The notes under the pieces were generated by a model, which was not told the origin of the DNA, searched no databases, and was given only the letters and a program-made list of their open reading frames with translations. The translations under genes and the position numbers were made by a program. From assembly GCA_027924585.1 (NCBI GenBank), contig BSBM01000712.1, positions 3,482,001 to 3,546,000 of the forward strand: a stretch of DNA of 64,000 nt. The letters run 5' to 3'. This DNA comes from Larix kaempferi. Lineage: Eukaryota > Streptophyta > Pinopsida > Pinales > Pinaceae. Of the stretch, positions 47,354-59,253 are shown piece after piece. The first letter of the stretch is position 1. Every line of letters starts with the position of its first letter.

Positions 47354-48459
47354 GAACATGACTATTTTGAGGGCAATTCGTGGTGTAGTGAGAGCTCTGA
47401 TTTTGGGACTATTAATGAGCATCATTAAAGGCGTTTTTGTTGATGTTCCTCTCTGAATTTTGTGGTCAGACTCAGCTCTAATGTTTCGGGTAGTAAAGAC
47501 AAATCTGAGCTTTTTCGGTGGCAGCATATTGGTAATGAAACACAACTCTAAGATTTTCGGGCAGCTCTAAGATTTCGGGTCTGATTTTTTCGATGGTGTA
47601 GCAGCTTGTACAGTTCGGTGGTTGAAGAAGTAGGACCAGTTACAGCTACAACAATGTAATTTCTAGGTTATCTCTTACATTTATGCTAGATGAAGACATT
47701 GTGATGATAACTTAATGCTGGCAGCAGGCTACTAAAAAACAAAATGGAAATATAAATATTCTTGATTTGAACTAATGTGTGATCATGCTGAAGGATTTTT
47801 GGTTGAATATGCATGTGTTGAAATGATGCTGGGAAATTGGTTGACAACGAAGATTTGATGAAAAGTATGAACAGTATGATGACCTATGGCAGACATACAT
47901 GCATGGACAGAATGACAAGTTTGTGATGTGCTGAGGTCACAATGAGCTTAATGATGATGATAAACTGATTTGATGATGACATTGTGGTCAGACTGATTGC
48001 TTGGATTATGACAGTTAATGATAATCAGAATGATGATATAGACAAAGATTTTGGGTGGAATTGATGCATACAATGATGATGTGTAATTGATGGGATGTTA
48101 TGTAAATGTACATGTAATTTACAAGCAGGGACTTGTGATTAATTGTACTTGAATACAAGCAGGGTCTTGTATCTCTTTCTTAGTAGGATCTAAGAAAAAC
48201 TAGGTTGGGTCCTAGATGATGAGTTGGTGCTCATTGTATCAGTTGGTGTTGAATTGCCTCACGGTTGTAGCCGTTGACTCATACAAAAACATTACAATTA
48301 TATTGTGTCTCTCTTGTGCAATGTGTTGATGATTATGTGTTTATAGTTAGTTTATTGATGAATATGATATGCTGATTGGTAATTGAATTTGAAATTGAAT
48401 TAGATATAGGCTCATTGATTCACCCCCCCCTCTTAGTGAGCACTGTGTCTAACACTTTG

Positions 48460-50978
48460 GAATTGATTCATTCAGATGTATGTGGACCAATGCCATCCAC
48501 ATCCTTGAGTGGATATGAATATTACCTTACATTTATTGATGACTACTCAAAGAAGACTTGGATATATTTCCTGAAAGGAGAAGATGAAGTCTTTGGAAAG
48601 TTCAAGGAATTCAAAGCCTTGATAGAAAACCATTTAGAAAAGAAGATCAAGATACGCAGGACAGATAATGGTGGAGAATACACTTCAAAGGACTTTGAAG
48701 TATTTTGTAAAGAAGATGGAATTAAGAGGGAACTAACCACTCCCTACAATCCTCAACAAAATGGTGTTGTAGAGAGAAAGAATAGAACAATCATGGAAAA
48801 ACTAAAGACAACGATACATGTTCAAGACCTACCTATGTATCTGTGGGCCGAAGCAGCTAGGACAACAGTCTATGTACAAAATAGACTATCTCATAGTGCT
48901 CTTGATTTCAAGACCCCAGAAGAAGTGTTCACAGGAAAGAAGCCTGAGGGAAGTCACCTCAAGATATTTGGATTCCTAGTATGCATTCACATTCCAAAAG
49001 AAAAGAGGACCAAGCTAGATCCTTCTGGGAAGAAGGAAATATTTGTTGGATATTGTGATGCATCCAAAGCATTCAAAATATACATCCCATGGTTCCATCA
49101 TATGGAAATAAGTAGAGATGTGACATTGGATGAAGAGGAAGCTCTCAAGAGATCTAGGAAGTGCAAGTATGAAGAAGTATATGAGGAAGATGCACCCTCT
49201 AGAATTACAAATGCTGCACCTACCCCTGAAGATGTAACACCTGAAGATCATGACATGATAGAACCACAAGAACCCCCTGCTATAGACATATCAAGGAAGT
49301 GAAATCTAGCATGGGAAAGAGACATTATACTAGGAGCAGAAAAATATGGAGTTACTGAAGGCTCCACTAGGGTGAGAAAGAAACCAAAGACATTCTCCAA
49401 CTATGTGGCCTTAATGTGTAAACTTGTAGATCAAGAACCCACTAGTTATGAAGAATCATCCCATAAGAAAGAGTGGGTTGAGGCAATGACATAGGAGCAC
49501 CAGTCAATCATGAAGAATGATGTTTGGGATATAGTTCCCAAACCAAAGAACAAAAGTGTGGTATCTTCCAAATGGATATACAAGATAAAGCATGCTACAG
49601 ATGGCAGCATTGAAAAGTATAAGGCAAGGTTTGTGGCCAGAGGGTTCTCTTAGAAAGAGGGAATTGACTATGAAGAAACATTTGTACCAGTTTCAAGGTA
49701 CACTTCCATTAGAACTATCATGGAACTTGCATCCATGATGAAGTGGAAATTACACCAGATGGATGTAAAGACAACCTTCCTGAATGGTTTGATTGAGGAG
49801 GAAGTGTACATAGAACAACCACAAGGATTTGAGGATGAAGATGGAAGAACCCATGTGTACAAACTAAAGAAGGCTTTGTATGGGTTGAAGCAAGCTCCCA
49901 GAACTTGGTATGGAAGAATTGACAGTTTATTAACAAGCTTGGGATTTACTAGAAGTAAAGTTGATCCTAATATTTACTCAAGGTTATGGATGATGAACCT
50001 ATCATATTGTTTCTATATGTGGATGATCTATTTGTGATAGGAAATGAGAAACAGATTATCGAGTGCAAGAAGAAACTCTCGTTAGAGTTTGAGATGAAAT
50101 ATCTCGGATTGATGCACTACTTCCTAGGTCTGGAAGTATGGCAAGGCCCAGAAGGAATCTTTCTCAACCAGTGAAAGTATGTTGTGGAAATATTGAAAAG
50201 ATTTGATATGTTGGAATGTAAAGCCATGGCCACTCCCATGGATTCCAACTTGAACCTGTTAGTTGATGACTCATTAGAGTTAGTGGATATGAATCTGTAG
50301 AGACAGATTATTGGGTCACTAATGTTTTTGACAAATACTAAACCAGATATATGCTTTGCTGTGAACACCCTGAGTCAGTATCTAGTGGAACCTAGACGAG
50401 CTCACCTGATAGCTGCAAAGCATGTGATGAGGTACCTAAAGTGTACGATAGACTTTGGTATATGTTATCTTGGAGATCATGATTTCAGATTGTATGGCTA
50501 CACATATGTTGATTGGGCAGGAAGTGTATCAGACAGGAAGAGCACATCGAGAGGATATTATTGTCTTGGATCTGCCATGATCTCGTGGTTTCGTAGGAAG
50601 TAGTCTAATGTGGTTCTCAGTACAGCTGAAGCAGAATATATTGCTGCTTGCTCTGCTAGTTGTGAAGCAATATGGATTCAAAAGTTTTTATCAGGATTAT
50701 TTGACTTAGAGATGGAACCCACTGTGATCCTATGTGACAACTAGAGTTGTATCAAGATGACAGAGAATCTAGTGTTCCATGATAAGTCAAAGCACATAGA
50801 GATCTGATATTTTTATATATGGGATATGGTGCAAAAAGGAGCTATCAAGCTAGAGTATGTGAGCACTGACGAACATGTTGCTGATATATTGACAAAACCT
50901 CTGTCTCAAGTGAAATTTGAGTATTTCCGAGAAAAGCTTGGTGTAGTTCAGAAGGACCCTCCCCAAAAGGGGGATTGA
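48460..50978 (+). pseudogene. E4 integrase-RT-RNase H part
   Basis: Resuming after E5, the frame encodes the integrase core (LIHSDVCGP, RTDNGGEYTS, NGVVERKNR), RT and RNase H. I count about eight in-frame stops, for example TGA at 49300, TAG at 49492, TAG near 49650 and TGA at 50172. There is one apparent 1-nt deletion near 49980 just before the RT active site, which still reads YVDD in the shifted frame. RNase H retains STAEAEYIAACS. The C-terminus ends KDPPQKGD-like at TGA 50976. It is non-functional; its part order confirms copia. Confidence 0.93.
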
Positions 50979-52247
50979 TGTGGTAACTGATGATGAGATT
51001 GCCTGCATCAATAGTAAGGTCGATGATGTGGATACCTGCATTGGTGATACTGACGATGAAGTCGATGTGTGGTCCTTAGAATTTATCTAAGTGGACGAGA
51101 GGACTGCATCATCCTTAGACATGAGAGGTGTCTTAAATGGATCAGGATTGATCATCCTGTAAGTAGATATGGACTGCATAGTCCATAGACATGAGAGGTG
51201 TCTTAAATGGATTAGGATTGATCATCCTGTAAGTAGATCTGGACTGCATCATCCATAAATATGAGAGGTGTCTTAAATGGATCAAGGATTGATCATCCTT
51301 AGACTGTGATCCCGTAATTCTTAAAGGAAGGAGAGTCTTAAATGCTGATCCTTGGATTGTGGTAGGATTGATCATCCTTAGACAGTGATCCCATAATTCC
51401 AAAAGGAAGGATATTCTTAAATATTGATCCTTAGACTAGAATCCCGTAATTCTGAAAGGAAGGATTACGTAAGATATGTGAGATGGACTGAAATCCCGTA
51501 ATTTCGAAAGGAAGAATTGTCCATGATCCCGTAATTCTGAAAGGAAGGATCACCAGAGTTGATGGACTAGAATCCCAAAATTCTGAAAGGAAAGATTGTC
51601 CATGATCTCATAATTCCGAAAGGAAGGATCACCAGAGTTGATGGATTGGAATCCCGTAATTCCAAAAGGAAGGATTGTCCATGATCCCGTAATTCCAAAA
51701 GGAAGGATCACCAGAATTGATGGACTAGAGTCCCGTAACTCCAAAAGGAAGGACTATCCAGAATCCCGTAATTCTGAAAGGGAGGATCACGTGTATTGCA
51801 GAGTATGTTGTGATGATGATCGAGATGATGATACTGTTGATCAAGATGATCCAGATGATGATGATCGAGATGATCGAGATGATGATACTGTTGATCGAGA
51901 TGATCGAGATGATGAAGATCGAGATGATCGAGATGATGATACTGCTGATCGAGATGGTCTAGATGATGATCCAGATGTTATCGATCAAGATGATCCAGAT
52001 GTTGTCGATTGAGATGATCCAGAAGATCCAGATGTTGATGATGTTGCTGTAGTTGTTCAAGTGCTGCAGAAGATGAAGACTCAATATTGAAGATGTTGAT
52101 GTTCCAGTATAGATTATCTTCCAGTAACTGTATGAGTTACTGATGATGATGTATAAAGAAAGCTTCCAATGATTTATAGATGTATCATGTAACATGTAGT
52201 TGATGACTCCTTGCTCCTGCAGATGTTGTTATAATATCCTTCTCGTT
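50979..52247 (+). repeat. E4 tail: several degenerate tandem families
   Basis: 51115-51290 holds three units of about 66 bp with 'catgagaggtgtcttaaatg'. 51300-51785 holds about ten copies of 'cccgtaattc..aaaggaagga' at uneven spacing. 51805-52030 is built on 'gatgatcgagat'. The last 200 bp ('tcaagtgctgcagaagatga') matches the end of the E6 tail. Acidic Asp-rich ORFs here follow from GAT repeats. Confidence 0.85.
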
Positions 52248-52256
52248 AATGGGGAG
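52248..52256 (+). other. E4 polypurine tract
   Basis: AATGGGGAG directly precedes the 3' LTR; compared with E6 (AAGGGGGAG) one purine is changed to T. Confidence 0.85.
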
Positions 52257-52756
52257 TGTTGAAATGTTGTAACTTCAAAGAATATTATATTTGTATTTTA
52301 TTATTCTGGAGATGTTCCATTCCTCTGAGGAGACCCTATTGTATATCCAGAGATGTTTATTTCTCCTAGGAAGAGTGGTAACTAGGGTTATTATATCTCC
52401 AATGTGAGGTTGGCCCTGAGTTAGCTGTTTAGGGGTTATTAGAATCTCTTAGGAGAGGTCGGCCCCATTAGGGTGAAAAGTCAATTAGAACATGAGTATA
52501 AATAGAGGAGGTGTGTTCCTCATTTCACTCATTCATTCACTCACTTGTGATTGGCGCATAGGAGAGAGAGAGGTCTACATAGGAGGAGAAGGAGCTCTTG
52601 TTGAGGACTACATCTTGTATTGGGTTGATTATCTATATTGAGGAAATTTTTGCTAGGTTTTCTACCCCATGAGGGTTTCCTAGGGTAAATATTTGTCTAT
52701 CTCGTGATTGTGTTTCTTTCAGTGATCTTGCTTGTTAATTTGGGCTAAAATTAATA
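52257..52756 (+). repeat. E4 3' LTR (500 bp)
   Basis: Partner of 35922-36421 with about 30 differences by eye. TATA box at 52497-52504. The terminal dinucleotide is TA instead of CA. Confidence 0.95.
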
Positions 52757-52761
52757 GTCAC

Positions 52762-55700
52762 TAACCTGTTGTTAATATTTCTGTCGCTTTCCAAAACAAG
52801 GGTCCACAACGACAGTATGAATACACATCACTGCGTTAGCCATCAGTGTAATAGTTTAATAGTTCACTGGGATTTATGATGGTAGCATTTTGCATAAATG
52901 CGACACTATGTGACCTACCTCAGCATAATTAGTGTTACTTTTAATAACCAAATTAAAACCATTAGAAAGATATTAATTAATGACGACAACTTATAGGAGT
53001 ATTAAAGTCGAGGCCATTAATGTCGGTATGGTTACATGCCGTGCCTAGGTATCAACCCACAACCTAACATTAACATGCCATAGTCCTTTAATTTAACAAT
53101 GCACATGTAGCATAAATGATAAACCTATTGCAAATACAATTATCAAGTTATTACCAAAAACATTACATATATATATATATATATTACAATCCTAATATAT
53201 ATATCCATAAATATATATAGTTATATCTTAAAGTATTTGTAACTATACAATGATATCATATTAAATATTTTATTAGAACTTAATGCAATGTGTGATAGGA
53301 CTCGATACATTACAATATGTGTATATATATATTATAACATAATATATATATATATATATTGCCAATTGTGTTGGAGAAAACTCACTATGGCTTGGGGTAT
53401 ACCACAACAAACAAATGACTACCAGAAATCAACTCAATTCTCAGAACTATGCTACATAAATGACAATGCTAAGATAATGAAGAAGATAACCAACCTCAAT
53501 CCAAACGTTTGATGTAGATCCCCGTTGGAGCTTTTCAATCCATGCACTTGAATCTACAAATTAGTCTTGACAGCCAATATACAACAAGTGCATATAATAT
53601 ATAAACGGTATTAACATCATGAACAGCAATGGTCCATGATATAACAAGTAAATGCAACCCAAAGTAAGATAAACAACATTTACAACATTAATGGACGAGA
53701 ATATGAGTATTTCTATTAATAAACAAGAAGAAGTACAAAGTGATACGACCTCTTGCCGGAAACCAATCTAAACAAAGTTCTGGATCAATCCACTTGCGCC
53801 TCCACCACTTCAATCCTCCATGAATGGAAAACTCAAACTAGATAGGAGCTTGGAAGGTGAACATAAAGGGTTCACAACTACAAGGATTAATGAGTGCAGA
53901 CTCAAGATAGGGCAGAAATCCACTAGAGTTCTCTTGCTCTTCTTTCTCCTCCCTTCGATAAGCCATATGTGTTCAATATATAGTCCTCTCAAATTTAAGT
54001 GAAAGGACACATCGAGACATTACTTGGGAAGATGGAGAGGCAAAGGTCACCCAATGACCACTTTCTGGGAGTAAAAAGTAATAAACTAGTCATTTTTACC
54101 ATTTTACTTGATACCCGCGGGCTATAGTGATGCAACTCGCGGGTACGCATGCTATAATGATGCAACAAGCAGGTCAAAGGAAAAATGAGGAAAAAATATG
54201 TATGGAGGATATAAAGTGAATCTGAGTCAGTGAAATGGATCCTACATGCCAAAGAATGTTGGTGCTCACAAGGTGGAAGATTACGTTGTAATAGATGCCC
54301 CCTAATGTGAGGTCAGAGACTGATGCTACGATGGACGAAATACATTATAAAACTCAGAAGTGGAGTGATGGAGACACAAGTGGAAAGAGCAGGTCACTCG
54401 TCATAATACAATAGTATCCCTGAATACATGTCGGTAGTACAACAATCTGATACAATGGCCATGAATAGGCAGTACATAGTGAATACATGTCATAAGTGAT
54501 CATAGCCATGATCCCTCTACAATAAGATATGGTCTCCTGCTTAAAAGGAAACAACTGGTGCAAACTGGAGGTACAAACTGATGATATCTGAGAGGTGATA
54601 TCTCAGATGTAAAGTCAAAGTCATAATTAGCATACTGAATGCCACTATCGCCTGGGGTCTTCTACACAAGTCTTTGATAGTGCAAGTCCCATCAAGTGAA
54701 TAAAGGAATTGGGGTCGAACCTGATGTGACATCATCTGATTACCAGTCAATGATGTATATCGTTAATAGATGTGAGATAACCCACCAATAATGAAAATGG
54801 GTATCAAGGCACAAAGCACAATCAACGGAGTGTGAATAAATGAGTTGAAGTCGAACACTAGGATGAATCCATCGATCAGGGGACATTGATGTATTCCCAA
54901 AACTGTCGATGGAGAGAGAACCTGTCACTAATGACTACAAGCCTCAATGTACTCAACCAAAATCTAAGCCTTAAGTCCCAGAATAAATGGGTTGAAGTTG
55001 ACGAAACGAGACTCGCTGGAAGGAGGGCATTAAGGCATCCATCAACCAGCATGAGGTACCAGCTATGTTGAAATATTTGGAAGAACTCAGATTAAATGCA
55101 CTGACTCAATAAGGATGGCCGACATGCAATAGTCAAGAGATCTAAGGAGTGGCCGACACTGGTTTCAGGACTTCCTTTGAACAAGAGCATGAGCAGATGG
55201 ATAGACTCAAGCAGCATAGACTTGACATAAACTGTGCAATGCAGGAGGCATTACAAAGGGATCCATAATGACTGGAAGCTTAATCAATCGCTGGAGAAAA
55301 TTGAGAAACAAGTACAACACCTAAGGTCCAACTATAGTCCCGACTCATAATGTATGGAGTGGAATGAATGCTCTGTTCAAAGGCGACACAACAGCTGCCA
55401 ACAAGAAGTAGTAACCATAATCCTGTCTAGCTTTTTGGAATATTTGATTTTTTTTTGTCTTTTTCATAATTGGGAAAAGCTTGAAAAAGAATAAAATTGC
55501 GTATCATACAACAAGTGAGGGAACAAGTGTCAAATAGCGAGCAGACTAGTTCCAAGCAGTGGAACATACCTATGATCAATGCAAGGAAGTGCATGCAGGA
55601 TGTGGACACTTGGGGGGGATATTCCCTCAAGGTCAAAAGGTGATCAAATTGTGAAGGGAAAATTTAAGCTCTGTAGGGCTCGACAGGGAAAAGTGCTCAG

Positions 55701-56655
55701 GCACCAGGCTAACAACTGAGTAAGCGGGAGCTGGCACAAGGCTCAAGCGGCAAGCAAGATGATGCAATGCAATCACAACATCATATAACTGAGGGGAGTC
55801 CTTAAGGGAGATGGCCAGCATTAGACAAAGTAGAGTATGAGTCTTTATCACAATGTCATGGCATAACTACAAAGGACTCCCAATCCTAAGGACAAACAAG
55901 GGCATGGACACCAGAATGCACAAAGGGGTTCTAACTAGGGTTCCATGTTTGGAAAATCCCTACCACCACATAACGACACTTCTATAGCAGTGTGAAGGTT
56001 TCATGTCAGTTACGAAGTGGGGTTGCACCTAGGGTTTATGAAAGTGGTCAATAGGTCAAATGCATAATGCACATGGAAATGGCATCTAACCTATATGCCA
56101 GGTGTGAAATGTACCTGTTGTAGGTGTGAAATGGTCCAGAACAACTTTTGCCGAAGAAATTTGATTAAAAATACTACTCCAAGATAGTATATTAGTCCAT
56201 AATGGCACAAAATGGTAAAAACTATAGACAAGTGGGTCCTGAAAATTATAAATAGTAATAAAAAATTACAATTTACAATTCATTTTTACTATTCACTCAT
56301 TTGGAGCTTTATGGTTAGTTTTCACCTAAAAGTTCAATTGCCGATTCTGGGATCTACGAGCGACCGTTCATCGAACCGTCTGGAGAAGGTTGGTAGTCTC
56401 ATCCATACCTTTCATTTCAATGATTTCATTTTGATTTTCAACGGTGGGTTTTTTTGTTTGGCCAAGCCCTAAATGGCTTTGGCACTACCTGCGGGCTGTG
56501 GCTATGTGGGTCACGGGTAGAGCAAGATAATCGCAGTCAATGCACATACTAACCACAGGTACCCACACCTGTATACAAGCAAGCCCACGGGTACGACCGT
56601 GAAGTTGAAAATGCAAAAGAATTTGACTAAAATCCTTGTTTGTCTGCACTCCAGG
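52762..56655. other. Unassigned region between E4 and PMD-like ORF
   Basis: No gene is supported. AT dinucleotide runs lie at about 53165-53190 and 53325-53360. A perfect 8-bp inverted repeat TACCCGCG...CGCGGGTA sits at 54112-54145. 'gaataaa.g.gttg.agtcgaac'-like phrases recur near 54699, 54835 and 54984, pointing to a diverged repeat of about 140 bp. The region may be a decayed transposon interior, but no diagnostic motif was found. Confidence 0.55.
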
Positions 56656-57160
56656 ATGGTTCTAGAGTGGAGGGAGAGGGAGCATGACCAAGTTGATGAA
56701 GCCGTGCGCAATGATGTGCAAGCACAGTAGGCATTGCAAGCATGTGGGTTGTACAAATTTTGTAGTATAAGGGGTTTGAGGGCCCAAAACCTATTACTCC
56801 GCCGCTTGATAAACTATTGGTATGTTGATGCGCATAACTTCAATCTCAATGGGAAAATCCTCACATTGGAAGTGGACGACATCTACTTCATTACTGGTTT
56901 GTCCAGTCGAGGTGAGGAGGCTAGTCTTCGGTCTCGTACTGTGGGTGATGGGATCAATGTACTTGACTACATAGCGCTGTATTGCCCCGCAAACACACGC
57001 ATAGGGGGAAGTCATGTGCCCATCAATGCCATAGTAAATCCGAGCATGAAGATCATTGTGACTACCTTAGTGCGGATCACTGGATCCAAAGCTCTGCACC
57101 AGGCGTCTAGGCCAGTGATGTTCTATGCATCACAATGCATGCATCCTATAGTATTTGACT
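56656..57160 (+). pseudogene. Plant-mobile-domain-like ORF, truncated by E7
   Basis: From ATG 56656 the frame reads MVLEWREREHDQVDEAV, meets a TAG at 56728-56730, then continues open as CGLYKFCSIRGLRAQNLLL, NYWYVDAHNFNLNGKILTLE, VDDIYFITGLSSRGEE and VNPSMKIIVTTLVRITGSKA until E7 enters at 57161. The pattern W....H.F.L......L...D..FITGL...G matches the start of the aminotransferase-like plant mobile domain (PMD), which occurs in host proteins such as MAIN-like genes and in transposons. The family call is moderate. The rest should lie beyond the right edge of the window. The upstream TAG may be a real nonsense mutation, or translation may start later. Confidence 0.5.
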
Positions 57161-57768
57161 TGTTAAATTTTGAGCATTAATTCATTATACTCTAGGATAT
57201 TTGCTGAGAGAATAACATCTACATTATATCAATGCATGACAATCATAATATGACAAGCATCACAAGCATCACAAGAATCAAACGCATAGAGACAAGAGAC
57301 ACAGAGTTTCCGTGGGGAAAACCCTAAGGTGAAAAACCCCACAACTTCCTCAGAGATAGAGAGAGCAATGGCTCAACCAAAATACAACCAAATAACACTG
57401 AGATAGTTTCCTAGCAGATGATCCTCCTCCTCCTCACAAGTGCGCCACTTTCCAGAGAGAGAGTGAGTTGCTTTTCCGAGTAAGTAAAATAGAGATCTCC
57501 TATCTCTATTTATACTTACCTTTTTGCCCAGTGACCTACTGGGGCCGACTTGTCTACTTAGATACATCCACATTATATTATATATAATTCCGGGCCGACC
57601 CCAAATGGTGGTCTAATAACCCATCAGCAAGTACACACACTTGCGACACTTGTCAATCCACATGACGACACTTCCTTATAGAGGAATAACATATCTCTTA
57701 TAAGGGTACAATAAATATATATAAAATATACAGATGAAATACATTCTGAAGTTACATATACATCAACA
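57161..57768 (-). repeat. E7 3' LTR (608 bp)
   Basis: On plus it begins TGTTAAATTTTGAGC and ends ACATCAACA. Minus-strand TATA box TATAAATA is at 57507-57514. Related to but clearly diverged from the E1 LTR. Confidence 0.94.
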
Positions 57769-57777
57769 CTCCCTCTT
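57769..57777 (-). other. E7 polypurine tract
   Basis: CTCCCTCTT on plus (AAGAGGGAG on the element strand), identical to E1. Confidence 0.9.
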
Positions 57778-57989
57778 AACTAGGAAGGTATTTCTCGACA
57801 CAGATCTACTAGACAAGTCTTCTTCTCTGGATCATCGTCATCGATGCATCGTCATCATCATCGTCACTGCTGCTGCTATCTCAACCAATCTCTGACTCTA
57901 CTCGTCATAGGAAGTTCTACAGAGCCAATCCTTTTTCATACTGGATGTAGGCCCGCCATCTGCAGGTCTTCATCATCACTGGCCATACT

Positions 57990-58560
57990 GTGGAATCCTC
58001 AGGACTCATTACGTGCGTCACAAAACCTGGCTGCAGCATCCCAGGCTATTACGAGCACACAGCTCTACCTGTAGGATCTCCCAGGAGCACATTACATGTG
58101 ACCTATCACAAAACCTGGCTGAAGCATCCCAGGCTGTTACGAGCACACGGCTCTACCTGTCGGATATCCCAGGAGCACATTACATGTGATCTCACCACAA
58201 AACCTGGCTAAAGCATCTGAGGCCTTTTTCATCCTGTCCAGATCTCCCAAGAGCAAATTTCATGTGGTCATGGCAAAACCTGGCTGAAGCATCTGAGGCC
58301 TTTTTCATCCTGTCCAGATCTCCCAGGAGCAAATTACATGCCATAGGAAAAAACCTCGCAAGAGCATCTCAGGATGTTACGGGTACACAACAACGACCTG
58401 AAATCTCCCAGGGCACAAATTACATGTCCTCCCAAGCAAAACCTCTCAAGAGCATTTTCCAGATGTCCCAGGGCACCGAATTACATGCCATAGGAAAAAC
58501 CTCGAAAGACCATCTGCAAATCTCCCAGGGCACAAATTACATGCTTTCCTGCACAACCTG
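57990..58560 (-). repeat. E7 tail array, 75-92 bp repeats
   Basis: Units with 'aaaacctggctgaagcatc' then 'gatctcccaggagcacatta' grade into units of the E1 type ('aaacctcgcaagagcatctc'). Non-coding. Confidence 0.85.
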
Positions 58561-58679
58561 ATCCACGGCCACAATGTATCATCTGATACTCATCAAACAT
58601 CATCCTGATGTACACATGATCATCCTGATCATCATCACTGCAACATCCTGCTGCATGTCATTTGGAGAAGCTCGTCATC

Positions 58680-59130
58680 CACGATCATCCAAGTATCCAC
58701 CTGATACATACATAGATACATGATCCATAAAATGTATCCATCAACATACATGATCCACCTGATCATACAAAGATACATGATCCACACAATGTATCCATCA
58801 GCATACATGATCTACCTGATCATACAAAGATACATGATCCACACAATGTATCCATCAGCATACATGATCTACCTGATCATACAAAGATACATGATCCACA
58901 CAATGTATCCATCAGCATCCAACATGATGCGTTCATACAAAATACATACACATGATCCATCCGATCATATCCAGCATCCAACATGATGCATATACAAAAT
59001 ACATACACATGATCCAACCGATCATATCCAGCATCCAACATGATGCATATACAAAATATATACACATGATCCAACCGATCATATCCAGCATCCAACATGA
59101 TGCATACACAAAATACATATAATGATCCAA
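58680..59130 (-). repeat. E7 tail arrays, 57-bp period
   Basis: Two arrays with the same period: 'agatacatgatccacacaat' units at 58771 and 58828, and 'catgatccaaccgatcatat' units at 58951, 59008 and 59065. The second is the counterpart of the 50-bp array in E1. Confidence 0.9.
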
Positions 59131-59253
59131 CTGATCATATCCAAGCAGAAACCAGAACATCCTCCTGATGTTCATCATTCAGCGCTTACATCCACAGCCA
59201 TGTGAAGGATCCCCCTTCCAACATGCTTGGAATGGCTTCAGCAAATGTGTTCA

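Larger units (their letters stand above)
38443..48454 (+). mobile_element. E5: probable solo LTR (1.94 kb without E6)
   Basis: The insertion begins TGATGAATATGG and ends GTGTCTAACA, with the TSD CTTTG at 38438-38442 and 48455-48459. Removing E6 and one copy of its TSD leaves 1937 bp with no coding sequence, PBS or internal repeat. TATAAATT near 38964 and a C8 run 'cacccccccctctta' near the 3' end fit one long LTR of the Sirevirus sort. It probably arose by LTR-LTR recombination. A short non-autonomous element is the alternative. The orientation is deduced from TATA placement and is tentative. Confidence 0.7.
35922..52756 (+). mobile_element. E4: decayed Ty1/copia element hosting E5 and E6
   Basis: LTRs 35922-36421 and 52257-52756 (500 bp each) are flanked by the TSD GTCAC at 35917-35921 and 52757-52761. 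The final CA of the 3' LTR has become TA. A PBS with one mismatch is at 36422-36433 and the PPT at 52248-52256. After removing E5/E6 it is about 6.8 kb and spans gag to RNase H. By eye the LTRs differ at about 30 of 500 positions, so it is the oldest element of the nest. Confidence 0.95.

Noticed and set aside
51638-52012. Asp-rich ORF of 124 codons
   Set aside because: Made of GAT/GATC tandem repeats in the E4 tail; no domain.
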